64,000 bases of DNA. Origin: Pseudomonas graminis. Its GTDB lineage: Bacteria; Pseudomonadota; Gammaproteobacteria; Pseudomonadales; Pseudomonadaceae. Every line of letters starts with the position of its first letter. The stretch's first letter is position 1. The position numbers and the translations under genes are program-made. The stretch is taken from contig NZ_MTSB01000017.1 in NCBI RefSeq assembly GCF_002093745.1, positions 52,938-116,937 of the forward strand, read 5' to 3'. Positions 15,505 to 24,022 of the stretch are shown in pieces. A model generated the notes under the pieces. It saw nothing but the letters and a program-made list of their open reading frames with translations, was not told the origin of the DNA and ran no database searches.

Positions 15505-16854
15505 TCAAAGCACCTGTGCCAGACCCAGCGTCAAGGCAAAGGCGACGATGGAAATCAGCGTCTCCAATACCGTCCAGGTTTTGAATGTTTGCGCTACGGT
15601 CATGTTGAAGTATTCCTTGATAAGCCAGAAACCGCCGTCGTTGACGTGGGAAAAGATCACCGAGCCTGCACCCGTCGCCAGCACCAGCAACTCGGGATGC
15701 GGATAACCCAAGCCCATCGCCACAGGCGCCACGATCCCCGAGGCGGTGGTCATCGCCACCGTCGCCGAGCCTGTCGCAACCCGCATCAGCGCCGCGAACA
15801 GCCAGCCCATCAACAAAGGCGACAGGTGAAAGTCCTGCGCCAGACCTACGATCTGGTTGGTCACGCCGCTGTCGATCAGAATGCGGTTCAGGCCGCCACC
15901 GGCACCGACCAGCAGCGTGATGCTGGCGGTCGGCGCCAGGCACTCATTGGTGAATTTCAGGATCGAGTCGCGATTGAAACCCTGAGCGATGCCCAACGTC
16001 CAGAAGCTCAACAGCGTGGCCAACAGCAGGGCGATCACCGAGTTGCCGATGAACAACAGAAAGCCGTTGAAGGCACTGCCCGGCGTGCTGATCAGGTTGG
16101 CCCAGCCGCCCAATAGCATCAGCACCACCGGCAGCAGAATGGTCATCATGGTCAGGCCGAAGCTGGGCAGTTTTGCACGCGGTTCGCGGTCGAGAAACTG
16201 CTTCGCCAGCGGGTTTTCAGCCGGCAAATGGATGCGCGGTACGATGAATTTGGCATAGACCGGGCCGGCGATGATGGCCGTGGGGATGCCGATCAAAATG
16301 GCGTAGAACAGGGTTTGCCCGACCGACGCCTGATAAGCCTGAACGGCCAGCATCGCTGCCGGGTGCGGCGGCACCAGCGCGTGTACCACCGACAGCCCCG
16401 CGACCATTGGCAAGCCGACCATCAGAATCGATACCCCGACACGGCGGGCGACGGTAAACGCAATCGGCACCAGCAGCACGAAGCCGACTTCAAAAAACAG
16501 CGGCAAGCCCACCAGGAAGGCGATGCAGACCATCGCCCAGTGCGCGTTGCGCTCACCAAAGCGATCAATCAACGTGCGCGCCACCTGCTCGGCACCGCCA
16601 GACTCGGCCATCATCTTGCCGAGCATGGTGCCCAGCGCCACGACCAGCGCAATATGCCCCAGCGTCTTGCCGACCCCCGCCTCATAAGAGGCAACCACGC
16701 CACTGGCCGGCATCCCGGCAACCAGCGCAAGACCGACCGAAACAAGCGTAATGACGATAAACGGGTTAAGGCGATAACGTGCGATCAGCACGATCAAGGC
16801 AATGATTGCGACAGCGGCGTAAACCAACAGCGACATACCGGGTGACGGCGACAT
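15505..16854 (-). CDS. GntP family permease
   Basis: A 449-residue inner-membrane transporter of the gluconate:H+ symporter family, with about 12-14 hydrophobic segments. Family motifs include LGTMLGKMMAESGGAEQVA (about residue 80) and VPPHPAAMLA (about residue 160). ATG 16854 is chosen because AAGGA lies 11 bases upstream; an ORF extension to 16899 has no ribosome site. As first gene of an operon with an RpiR regulator and D-aminoacylase, it may import an organic acid or an N-acyl-D-amino acid rather than gluconate itself; the substrate is not determined. Confidence 0.88.
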   Translation of the reverse strand: MSPSPGMSLLVYAAVAIIALIVLIARYRLNPFIVITLVSVGLALVAGMPASGVVASYEAGVGKTLGHIALVVALGTMLGKMMAESGGAEQVARTLIDRFGERNAHWAMVCIAFLVGLPLFFEVGFVLLVPIAFTVARRVGVSILMVGLPMVAGLSVVHALVPPHPAAMLAVQAYQASVGQTLFYAILIGIPTAIIAGPVYAKFIVPRIHLPAENPLAKQFLDREPRAKLPSFGLTMMTILLPVVLMLLGGWANLISTPGSAFNGFLLFIGNSVIALLLATLLSFWTLGIAQGFNRDSILKFTNECLAPTASITLLVGAGGGLNRILIDSGVTNQIVGLAQDFHLSPLLMGWLFAALMRVATGSATVAMTTASGIVAPVAMGLGYPHPELLVLATGAGSVIFSHVNDGGFWLIKEYFNMTVAQTFKTWTVLETLISIVAFALTLGLAQVL

Positions 16855-17011
16855 AGCGACGGTTCCTTGCAAAGTAGGTAGGCGAGCGCGCAACACCAAC
16901 GACGCAAATTGTCAGTTGGGAGGCAACCCGTGAGTACTCGGCAGGGACGACGCAAGAAGAGAGTGCAAGACGGTTTCAGGGCGATCACAGGCATTCATTG
17001 TTTTTATCTCT

Positions 17012-17073
17012 GTTTTCGTGATGAAAATAAATTACACGAAAACTGGATATAAACAAATATATGAAAATAAATT
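17012..17073. promoter_or_regulatory. Palindrome and direct repeats upstream of the gntP-like operon
   Basis: GTTTTCGTG (17012-17020) and CACGAAAAC (17035-17043) form a perfect 9-bp inverted repeat with a 14-base spacer. The spacer begins with ATGAAAATAAATT (17021-17033), repeated exactly at 17061-17073, 40 bases on. The block is far more AT-rich than its surroundings and lies 158-219 bases before the permease start. It is the best candidate for the operon's promoter/operator, with the RpiR-type protein as likely ligand. The rest of 16855-17148 shows no gene. Confidence 0.5.
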
Positions 17074-17148
17074 TCTATTCCGGTGTCGAGTTTGGGACGG
17101 AAAGGCGCGTTTGCCGCATGTTCCAGCCCTGCTTTTCGTGACCATGTG

Positions 17149-17793
17149 TCAGGGCGCCAGCAACTGCTCCGCATAGCGTGCAACGACATGACCAAACGTG
17201 AGCTGTTTATCGGCATCCCTCGAGCGCAGGCCCTGCACCAAATGCGTTAACTCCGCTTCACTGGCGCTGGTTAGAAACTGTTCATCAAAAACGCCCGTAA
17301 TGGCTTCCTGGCGTCTTCTTGTCAGGTAGGTAATATCGAGTGCGAGCTTTTCGATCATCGTTGCGGCGGGAGCGTCTTCTGGATGGTTGCTCTGGATTTT
17401 GCCTGTCAGCAGGTAGCGGAACCGTTGCTCGCAATTTTCTTCTGTTGGCGAGATGTGCAAGTTCTCATCGAACCAACTGCTCTTGTGGTGGCCACAGTGC
17501 AATGGATTGCCTGGCTTTGTTTCTCGCAGGCAGGACGCATGGAGATTGTTGTATTCAAGTGCCAGTGGCTTGTAGTGCTCTTGCGGCCTGAAATGTTCGA
17601 TGTGGCTGCTGTCCAGCCCTATCTCTCTGCCGCAGTAGCAGCATGAGAAGTCCTGCTCTTGCAGCAGGCTTGTGTGCAGGTCGCGTTTTTGCGGGTTTTG
17701 CAAGGTTGGATAAGTGGGCGCCCAGTTTTCGTTCGCACCGGCTTTCCATTCGGTGAATGACGCAGGCTCAGTTCCTTTGATGATGCGTTTCAT
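17149..17793 (-). CDS. HNH endonuclease, PtuB-like (Septu)
   Basis: A 214-residue protein of the TIGR02646/retron-type HNH family. The nuclease core reads CCYCGREIG (C52, C54), then SHIEHFRPQ (H64, H67), YNNLHASC (N82, N83, H85, C88) and CGHHK (C100, H102, H103), giving a zinc-stapled HNH site. ATG 17793 overlaps the ATPase stop by four bases (ATGA), so the two are translationally coupled. In Septu systems PtuB is the effector nuclease controlled by the PtuA ATPase. The assignment to Septu rests on pairing and motifs; no reverse transcriptase or msr/msd RNA is seen nearby, so this is not a retron version. Confidence 0.75.
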   Translation of the reverse strand: MKRIIKGTEPASFTEWKAGANENWAPTYPTLQNPQKRDLHTSLLQEQDFSCCYCGREIGLDSSHIEHFRPQEHYKPLALEYNNLHASCLRETKPGNPLHCGHHKSSWFDENLHISPTEENCEQRFRYLLTGKIQSNHPEDAPAATMIEKLALDITYLTRRRQEAITGVFDEQFLTSASEAELTHLVQGLRSRDADKQLTFGHVVARYAEQLLAP

Positions 17794-19058
17794 CGGCCAA
17801 TGAGCTCCTTGCGCTTGAGCAGTGCTTCGGCACCGGCGAACTCGGGCAGATCGGGTGCTTTTTTCTTTAGTGCATCGAGCTGCAGTCTGGCTTTTTCAAG
17901 TTCATTGTTTTCCAGAGTACCGAATAGTTGGTCAAGCAACGCTTCAATGTCGGGCTCGCGCGGGGGCACGCCCATGACTTCTTCCAGAATGGTGCTGGAA
18001 TCCAGGCCGTAGGTTGCTCGCGGGTGAGAATTGTCGCCGTTGTTCAGCAGGATGACTTCGCCAGGTTGCAGGCTGCCAATCACCTGAGGTGAGTGGCTGG
18101 TGGCGATAAATTGCACTTTTGGGAATGCTTTTTTGAGCGTCGGCGCAATAGTGCGTTGCCAGGCGGGATGAAGATGAATGTCCAGCTCATCAATAATGAC
18201 GATGCCACCGGTATTCGCCAGAACGTCTTTTCCCAAGTGCGGATTGAGAACGCACATGCGTCGTGCAATGTCTGCAATCAACGCAATCAAGCTGCGTTGA
18301 CCATCACTGAGTTCGTGAAACGGAACAGCGTGGCCTTTCCCCATATCGACAAGCAGGCTTTGTAGCCTCAAGTCATATCGGAGATCATGGGCATCCGGTA
18401 TGGCAAGTCTTATCGCCCGATTGACCCATTCAAGTTCATCTTCAAGCTCGACAGGTGGCGTTGAATCCAGGCGGTCCTGAAGACGTTCAAGCGTCCTTGC
18501 AATTAACCAGCTTTCGAAGTCGCGCAGATCAGCCACTGCGTCAAACCAGTTTGCGTACCCGTCAAATCGGGAAGTCCGCTGCTGTGCTGCGAACTCGGCA
18601 GATACGCGGGCACTGCTCCAGCGACGATTGGCGCGATAAAAGGCAAGCATCGGAAAGTCAATCTGCTCTCCGGCGTTGCTTCTGGCTAGCACAGCATCTA
18701 AGTGGGGGCGTAGAGACGGATCGATTCCTCCTTCCCAAGACTCGCTTAAACGGAGTGTCCCCCAGGTTGGCAGGTCGAAAATATTGCCATCCGCTTTGAT
18801 GAAGACAGGATACTTTCTCTCAAATCGACTACGTCCTTCATGCCTGTCAATGACAAAACGAATGTCTTCTCTACTCAACACTTCTTCGTTTTGCCCCAGT
18901 GCATTGCCATAAGGGACGAGGCATTCCGCGACCCCCAGCAACAACGACGTCTTCCCGCTCCCATTGACCCCCACCACCAGATTGAACCCCGGCTGGAAAT
19001 CGAAATGAGCATCTTCGTAACAACGAAAATTCTGCAGGCGGAGGTGGTCGAGGCGCAT
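17790..19058 (-). CDS. ABC/SMC-like AAA ATPase, PtuA-like (Septu)
   Basis: A 422-residue ATPase starting at ATG 19058 with AAAGGA upstream; a longer reading to 19481 runs antisense through the MFS gene and is rejected. The N-terminus MRLDHLRLQNFRCYEDAHFDF is typical of RecF/SMC-like AAA_21 ATPases. Walker A GVNGSGKT is at residues 30-37, signature LSDGQRS near 249, Walker B VIIDELDIHLHP near 283 and the switch histidine in ATSHSPQ near 321. It overlaps the HNH gene by four bases. The family's defence role (sensing phage and releasing or activating the nuclease) is established for PtuAB; the protein is at the short end for PtuA. OLD-type TOPRIM is absent. Confidence 0.75.
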   Translation of the reverse strand: MRLDHLRLQNFRCYEDAHFDFQPGFNLVVGVNGSGKTSLLLGVAECLVPYGNALGQNEEVLSREDIRFVIDRHEGRSRFERKYPVFIKADGNIFDLPTWGTLRLSESWEGGIDPSLRPHLDAVLARSNAGEQIDFPMLAFYRANRRWSSARVSAEFAAQQRTSRFDGYANWFDAVADLRDFESWLIARTLERLQDRLDSTPPVELEDELEWVNRAIRLAIPDAHDLRYDLRLQSLLVDMGKGHAVPFHELSDGQRSLIALIADIARRMCVLNPHLGKDVLANTGGIVIIDELDIHLHPAWQRTIAPTLKKAFPKVQFIATSHSPQVIGSLQPGEVILLNNGDNSHPRATYGLDSSTILEEVMGVPPREPDIEALLDQLFGTLENNELEKARLQLDALKKKAPDLPEFAGAEALLKRKELIGR

Positions 19059-19135
19059 GTCGGTTTCCTTTACCAGAACTGGCGGATGCGCCAGTGTACC
19101 TTGGCTCACCCCATCTGCCAGCGCCTGATCAGTGA

Positions 19136-20434
19136 CTAAATACTGGCGCCTAACGGCTGCAACCTCGCCAACTTCAGTGCCACACCCAGCGCCATCAGCA
19201 GCAGCGTGGCGATAAACAGCCCGATGCCGTTCCACCCGGCGTAATGCCAGAACACTCCGCCGCCGGTTCCGGCCACGCTGGAGCCTGCGTAATAGCAGAA
19301 CAGGTACAGCGACGCGGCTTGACCCCTGGCGGTGGTGGCCCTGCGGCCTACCCAACTGCTGGCCACCGAATGCGCGCCGAAGAAGCCGAAGGTGAAGATC
19401 AGTACGCCGATGATCACCAGCGCTAGCGGCGTGAAAAGTGTCAGGGTCAGACCGGCCAGCATCATGACGATCACGGCCCACAGTACCTTCCGGCGGCCCA
19501 GACGGTCGGCCAGCGAGCCGATCTTCGCCGAGCTGTAGATACCCGACAGATACACCACGGAAAACACGCCGACCACGGCCTGGCTGAGGTTGTAGGGTTC
19601 GCTCAAAAAGCGATAGGCAATGTAGTTGAACAGCGTGACGAAGGCGCCCATCAGCAGAAAACCGACCAGAAACAGCAGCGGCAGGCCTGCATCTTTAAAC
19701 TGCACCACAAAACCGTCCAGCAGGCTGCGAGGGTGCAGCGAGCGGGGGCGGAAGTTGCGTGATTCCGGGAGGATTTTCCAGAACACCACCGCCGCGATCA
19801 GCGCCAGCCCGCCGACCACCAGCATCGCCGCATGCCAGCTCACGTAATCGATCATGACCCCGACGATCAGGCGTCCGCTCATGCCGCCGACCGCGCTGCC
19901 ACCGATATACAGCCCCATCGCCAGGCCCAGGTGCGCGGGGTGTATTTCCTCGCTCAGGTAAGTCATAGCCACCGCCGCCAGCCCGCTCAATGACAGGCCG
20001 ACCAGGGCCCGTGTGACAAGCACGCCTTCCCAGCTCGGCATCAGCGCGCTGGCAATGGTAAACAGCGACGCACAGAACAGCGCCATGACCATCACCGACT
20101 TGCGCCCAAGCCGGTCCGATATCGGGCCGGTGATCAGCAGGCCAATGGCGAGCATCGCCGTGGCGACCGACAGAATCAGGCTGCTCTGGGCCGCCGAGAG
20201 CGAGAACTCGCTGGACAGCGTCGGCATCATGGGCTGGACGCAATACAGCAGGGTAAACGTCGAGAATCCGCCCGCGAACAGCGCCAGTGCGGTGCGTTTG
20301 AAAAGCGGTGTGTTCTTTTCAATGTAACTGTCGCCAGGCGGTTTAGCGGACGTATTCAGGTCGGTGGTGGGCGGGGCGACGGCAGGATTCAAGAGAGACC
20401 TCGGAACAGATGGGGCGGGCGATGAAAAAATCAT
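19136..20434 (-). CDS. MFS transporter (YnfM/AraJ-like)
   Basis: A 432-residue inner-membrane protein with 12 predicted helices. The cytoplasmic loop motif GPISDRLGRKSVMV lies between helices 2 and 3, with a second copy-like SLADRLGRRK in the C-terminal half. It starts with a ~45-residue non-membrane extension, so the true start might be internal, although no later ATG precedes helix 1. It is divergent from a LysR gene only 73 bases away, a typical regulator/efflux pair. The substrate is unknown; drug or metabolite export is a guess. A similar MFS-LysR pair lies downstream of hemE in P. aeruginosa, so this is probably backbone. Confidence 0.85.
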   Translation of the reverse strand: MIFSSPAPSVPRSLLNPAVAPPTTDLNTSAKPPGDSYIEKNTPLFKRTALALFAGGFSTFTLLYCVQPMMPTLSSEFSLSAAQSSLILSVATAMLAIGLLITGPISDRLGRKSVMVMALFCASLFTIASALMPSWEGVLVTRALVGLSLSGLAAVAMTYLSEEIHPAHLGLAMGLYIGGSAVGGMSGRLIVGVMIDYVSWHAAMLVVGGLALIAAVVFWKILPESRNFRPRSLHPRSLLDGFVVQFKDAGLPLLFLVGFLLMGAFVTLFNYIAYRFLSEPYNLSQAVVGVFSVVYLSGIYSSAKIGSLADRLGRRKVLWAVIVMMLAGLTLTLFTPLALVIIGVLIFTFGFFGAHSVASSWVGRRATTARGQAASLYLFCYYAGSSVAGTGGGVFWHYAGWNGIGLFIATLLLMALGVALKLARLQPLGASI

Positions 20435-20507
20435 ATAGCCCGCTAATCATTCCATCCAATATATTGTTCGACCTGTTTGATAGGTAAAACGACTTAATGG
20501 AGGCCGC

Positions 20508-21398
20508 ATGGAATTGCGCCATCTGCGTTACTTCATTGCGGTGGCCGAAGAGCTGCATTTCGGTCGTGCAGCGCTGGCGCTGGGCATTTCCCAGCCGCCG
20601 CTCAGCCAGCAGATCCAGGCGCTGGAGCAGGAGCTGGGCACGCGTTTGTTCGAACGCACCAACCGGCGCGTCGAACTGAGTGAGTCCGGGCGGCTGTTTC
20701 TTGATGAGGCGCGGCTGGTGCTGGCGCAGGTCGACAAAGCCACTGATGTCGCACGCCGCGCGCAACTGGGCGAAATCGGTGAGCTGAAGATCGGCTTCAC
20801 CTCGTCTGCGCCGTTCACGTCCAGCATTCCGCAGGCGATCTTTGCGTTTCGTCAGGCTTATCCCGATGTACACCTGACCCTGACGGAAATCACCAGTCAG
20901 GAAGTGGCCGCAGGCCTTGAAGACAAGACCATACAGGTCGGCATCATGCGCCCGTTGGCGTTGCCCGATTCGCTGGTGGTGTTCGAATTGCTGAGCGAGC
21001 CGCTGGTGGCAATCATGCGCGCGGACCATCCGCTTGCCGCAGGTAGCGAGGACGGCATCTACATGTCGGCACTGGCTGCAGAGCCGTTCGTGTTCTTTCC
21101 CCGCACCTACGGCAGCGGCATCTACGCGCAGGTCCTGAGCCTGGCACGCGCCGCAGGTTTCAGCCCGTTGATCACTCAGGAAGCAGGGGAGGTGATGACC
21201 ATCATCGGCCTGGTCGCAGCCGGATTGGGCGTGACGGTGTTGCCTGCCTCCTACCGGCGCATGCGCATCGACGGTGTGGTCTACCGCAACGTCCTCGACC
21301 CCGGCGCGACCAGCGCAGTGTGGCTGGTGCAACGCAAGGACGAACAGTCACCGATGGCCAAGGCATTTACCGAGCTCTTGACGCGTAATGTCGGGTGA
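20508..21398 (+). CDS. LysR-type transcriptional regulator
   Basis: A 296-residue regulator with an N-terminal winged HTH (ELRHLRYFIAVAEELHFGRA, then ISQPPLSQQIQALEQELG) of the BenM/HcaR branch. A substrate-binding domain occupies residues about 90-290. ATG 20508 is nine bases after GGAGG-like TGGAGG. It diverges from the MFS transporter, which it likely controls from the 73-base intergenic stretch. That stretch carries TTGTTCGACCTGTTTGATAGG, an imperfect repeat compatible with a LysR site. The inducer is unknown. Confidence 0.88.
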   Translation: MELRHLRYFIAVAEELHFGRAALALGISQPPLSQQIQALEQELGTRLFERTNRRVELSESGRLFLDEARLVLAQVDKATDVARRAQLGEIGELKIGFTSSAPFTSSIPQAIFAFRQAYPDVHLTLTEITSQEVAAGLEDKTIQVGIMRPLALPDSLVVFELLSEPLVAIMRADHPLAAGSEDGIYMSALAAEPFVFFPRTYGSGIYAQVLSLARAAGFSPLITQEAGEVMTIIGLVAAGLGVTVLPASYRRMRIDGVVYRNVLDPGATSAVWLVQRKDEQSPMAKAFTELLTRNVG

Positions 21399-21615
21399 GG
21401 ATCGGACGCAGAGCGTCCAGAACTGCATGCGACGCGGAGCGCCGCACGATAGTTGAGAAGTTGAGATTATCGTTCCGCACGCTCCAGCGTCGGAATGCCG
21501 TGCGTGACGCTCTGCGTCACAAGTCTGCGCCGCGCCGCACATTTCGGATCGGACGCAGAGCGTCCAGAACTGCATGCGACGCGGAGCGTCGCACGATAGT
21601 TGAGGTTATCGTGGA
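21399..21615. repeat. GGAGCGT-type intergenic repeat, about 1.4 units
   Basis: Two copies of a block beginning GACGCAGAGCGTCCAGAACT, 147 bases apart (CAGAACTGCATGCG at 21418 and 21565), are separated by the stem GTGACGCTCTGCGTCAC. This is the same family as the 150-bp tandem array at 39.6-40.2 kb. It fills the space between the LysR gene and the 3' end of the aryl polyene operon. No gene is present. Confidence 0.8.
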
Positions 21616-22842
21616 TCACGCCCAACGCTTGAAGATCAGCGACGTATTCACCCCACCGAACGCGAAGTTGTTGTTCATCACGTATTCATTGCTCATGTGC
21701 CGGGGTTCGCCGACGATGTAGTCCAGTTCGCCACATTGTGCATCGACATCGACCAGGTTCAGCGTGTGGATATACCGGTCACTGTTGAGCATTTCGATGC
21801 TGAACCACGATTCCAGTGCGCCGCAGGCACCTAATGTATGGCCGAGAAAGCTTTTCTGGGAACTGAGCGGCATGCGTGAGCCGAACAGGCTGCTGGTGGC
21901 CAGGGTTTCGGCGATGTCGCCTTGCTCGGTAGCAGTGCCGTGGCCGTTGACGTAGCCGATGGCTTCAGGCGGCAAACCGGCGTCTTCCAGCGCTAGCTCC
22001 ATCGCGCGGCGCATGGTGGTCTGTTCCGGGCGGGTGCTGTGGGCGCCATCGGCGTTGCTGCCGAAACCGACGATCTCGGCATAGATAGACGCTCCACGGG
22101 CCAAGGCATGTTCGAGCTCTTCAAGCACCAGCATGCCGCCACCTTCGCCAATGACCAGCCCGTCGCGGCCGCTGTCGTAAGGGCGCGGCGTGGTGTGGGG
22201 CGCGTCGTTCTTCAGGCTGGTGGCATACAGCGCGTCGAAGACCATCGCTTCGGTCGGGCACAGTTCTTCGGCGCCGCCCGCCAGCATCAGTGGCAAGCGT
22301 CCGAACTTGATGGCCTCGTAGGCATAGCCGATTCCCTGACTGCCGCTGGTGCAGGCGCTGGAAGTCGGGATCAGGCGTCCGGTCAGGCCGAAGAAGATGC
22401 TGATGTTGGCCGCCGTGGTGTGCGGCATCATGCGCACATACGAGTTAGCATTCAGGTCCAGTGCCACCGAGTTGATCAGCATGTTGCCGAATGCCTTGAT
22501 CTCATCGGTGCTGCCGGTGGATGAACCGCAGGCTGTGCCCATGCGCCCGTCACGAATGATCGGGTCATTGAGCAGCCCGGCATTGATCAGCGCCTGCTCT
22601 GCAGCGCCGACCGCCAGTCGCGATACACGGCCCATGCTGCGCAGTTGCTTGCGCGTCCAGTGCGCAGGCACGGCGAAGTCATCGATGGGGCCGGCCAGCC
22701 GGGTATTCAGCTCGACGAAACGGTCCCACTCGTCCATCCGGCGAATACCGCTGCGGTTGGCCGTAAAGCTCGCATTGATGGTGGGCCAGTCGCTGCCCAC
22801 CGAGGTAATGCCGGACATACCGGTAACCACCACACGCTTCAT
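21616..22842 (-). CDS. Beta-ketoacyl-ACP synthase (aryl polyene, FabF-like)
   Basis: A 408-residue condensing enzyme, the last gene of the aryl polyene operon. The catalytic triad is intact: C164 in SSACTSGSQG, H301 in VNGHGTATEQ and H335 in SFLGHTLGAC. It should elongate the aryl-primed polyene on ACP with malonyl-ACP. The start ATG 22842 shares one base with the ketoreductase stop (TGATG), giving tight coupling; an ORF reading to 23163 is antisense noise. Together with the second ketosynthase at 24.0 kb and the cysteine-less homologue at 37.8 kb it makes up the cluster's ketosynthase set. Confidence 0.92.
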   Translation of the reverse strand: MKRVVVTGMSGITSVGSDWPTINASFTANRSGIRRMDEWDRFVELNTRLAGPIDDFAVPAHWTRKQLRSMGRVSRLAVGAAEQALINAGLLNDPIIRDGRMGTACGSSTGSTDEIKAFGNMLINSVALDLNANSYVRMMPHTTAANISIFFGLTGRLIPTSSACTSGSQGIGYAYEAIKFGRLPLMLAGGAEELCPTEAMVFDALYATSLKNDAPHTTPRPYDSGRDGLVIGEGGGMLVLEELEHALARGASIYAEIVGFGSNADGAHSTRPEQTTMRRAMELALEDAGLPPEAIGYVNGHGTATEQGDIAETLATSSLFGSRMPLSSQKSFLGHTLGACGALESWFSIEMLNSDRYIHTLNLVDVDAQCGELDYIVGEPRHMSNEYVMNNNFAFGGVNTSLIFKRWA

Positions 22843-23570
22843 CAGCACAACCCTCCATTGACGGCCAGCACCTGACGGGTGATGTAACTGGCTTCCGCCG
22901 ACATCAGGAAATTCACCGCGCCGGCTACTTCTTCGGGCGTGCCCATGCGCTGCGCCGGGATCATTTTCATCAGTTCTTCGACAGGAACGTTCTCGTCGAG
23001 CATGGCGGTGTCGATCAGCCCGGGCGCCACACAGTTCACGGTGATCTTGCGCTTGCCCAGTTCGATGGCCAATGCCTTCGCGGCGCCGATCAGCCCCGCC
23101 TTGGACGCGCTGTAGTTGACCTGTCCGCGGTTGCCAATCAGCCCCGATACCGAGGTGATACACACGATACGGCCCGCCGCACGACGGCGAATCATCGGCA
23201 TCGTCAGCGGGTGCAGGACGTTGTAGAACCCATCCAGATTGGTGCGCAGCACCTGATCCCAGTCGTCGTCGCTGAGTGCCGGAAAAGCACCGTCACGGGT
23301 CAGGCCGGCATTGAGCACCACGCCGTAATACGCGCCGTGGGTTTCCACATCGTCCTCGAGAATCGCTTTGCAGGCCGCACGGTCCGAAACATCGAATTGC
23401 AGGACCCGCGCCTGACGGCCCAGCGCGATGACCTCGGCCTGCACAGCCTCGGCTTCGCTGCGCCCGGTGCGGCAATGCAGGATCAGGTCATACCCGGCTT
23501 GAGCCAGACGCAAGGCGATGGCGCGGCCGATGCCCCGGCTGGAGCCGGTGACCAGTATCGATTCAGTCAT
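22842..23570 (-). CDS. 3-oxoacyl-ACP reductase (FabG-like, aryl polyene)
   Basis: A 242-residue short-chain dehydrogenase that reduces the 3-keto group formed in each elongation cycle with NADPH. The cofactor motif TGSSRGIG is at residues 8-15, NAG near 87-89, and the catalytic set is N111, S140, Y153 and K157 (YSASK). It corresponds to the ApeQ-type ketoreductase of characterised aryl polyene systems. It overlaps the dehydratase gene by four bases (ATGA). Confidence 0.93.
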   Translation of the reverse strand: MTESILVTGSSRGIGRAIALRLAQAGYDLILHCRTGRSEAEAVQAEVIALGRQARVLQFDVSDRAACKAILEDDVETHGAYYGVVLNAGLTRDGAFPALSDDDWDQVLRTNLDGFYNVLHPLTMPMIRRRAAGRIVCITSVSGLIGNRGQVNYSASKAGLIGAAKALAIELGKRKITVNCVAPGLIDTAMLDENVPVEELMKMIPAQRMGTPEEVAGAVNFLMSAEASYITRQVLAVNGGLC

Positions 23571-24022
23571 GCCGGGGCTCCTTCAGCCAGGTAATCAGCA
23601 GTGTTGGGTGGGCAATATACATTGAGGCGGGCAAACGCTGTGATGCCCGGGCCGGTCAGGGTGCATTCGAACACGCCCATGCCGCTGTCGTCTTGCAGGG
23701 AGCGCACGGCATGAATGTGCAGTTCGCTGCCCAGTGGAAAGCGTGCCACGTTGCAGTCGAACTTGCGGCTGCCGAGCAGAAAACCCAGCTTGACCGCATC
23801 GCCCTTGCTGCGCGCCTGACAGCCCGCATAGGCCGCCACGCTTTGAGCCATCAGCTCTATACCCAGCCAGGCGGGCAGGCTGCCGTCCGGCTCATTGAAC
23901 AGCCCGTCGGCGCGCACGGTCAGCCGGGTGCGAATCTGCTCTTCGTCGAAGGCCAGCACCTGATCGATGAGGATCATGTCGCCAGCATGGGGAATGAGTT
24001 CGGCGAGCGACCACTCGATCAT
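23567..24022 (-). CDS. Hotdog-fold 3-hydroxyacyl-ACP dehydratase (ApeP-like)
   Basis: A 151-residue single hotdog domain. LIPHAGDMILIDQVL (H12) is the usual N-terminal dehydratase signature and AWLGIELMAQSVAAYAG is the central helix carrying the second active-site position (E56). It would dehydrate 3-hydroxyacyl-ACP to build conjugated double bases of the polyene. It overlaps both neighbours by four bases. A second dehydratase domain is fused to the acyl-ACP ligase at 34.2 kb, so the cluster has two dehydratases, as in described aryl polyene systems. Confidence 0.9.
   Translation of the reverse strand: MIEWSLAELIPHAGDMILIDQVLAFDEEQIRTRLTVRADGLFNEPDGSLPAWLGIELMAQSVAAYAGCQARSKGDAVKLGFLLGSRKFDCNVARFPLGSELHIHAVRSLQDDSGMGVFECTLTGPGITAFARLNVYCPPNTADYLAEGAPA

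Noticed and set aside
17149..19058. Retron defence system
   Set aside because: PtuAB-like effectors occur with retrons, but no reverse transcriptase frame or msr/msd-like RNA is present around the pair.
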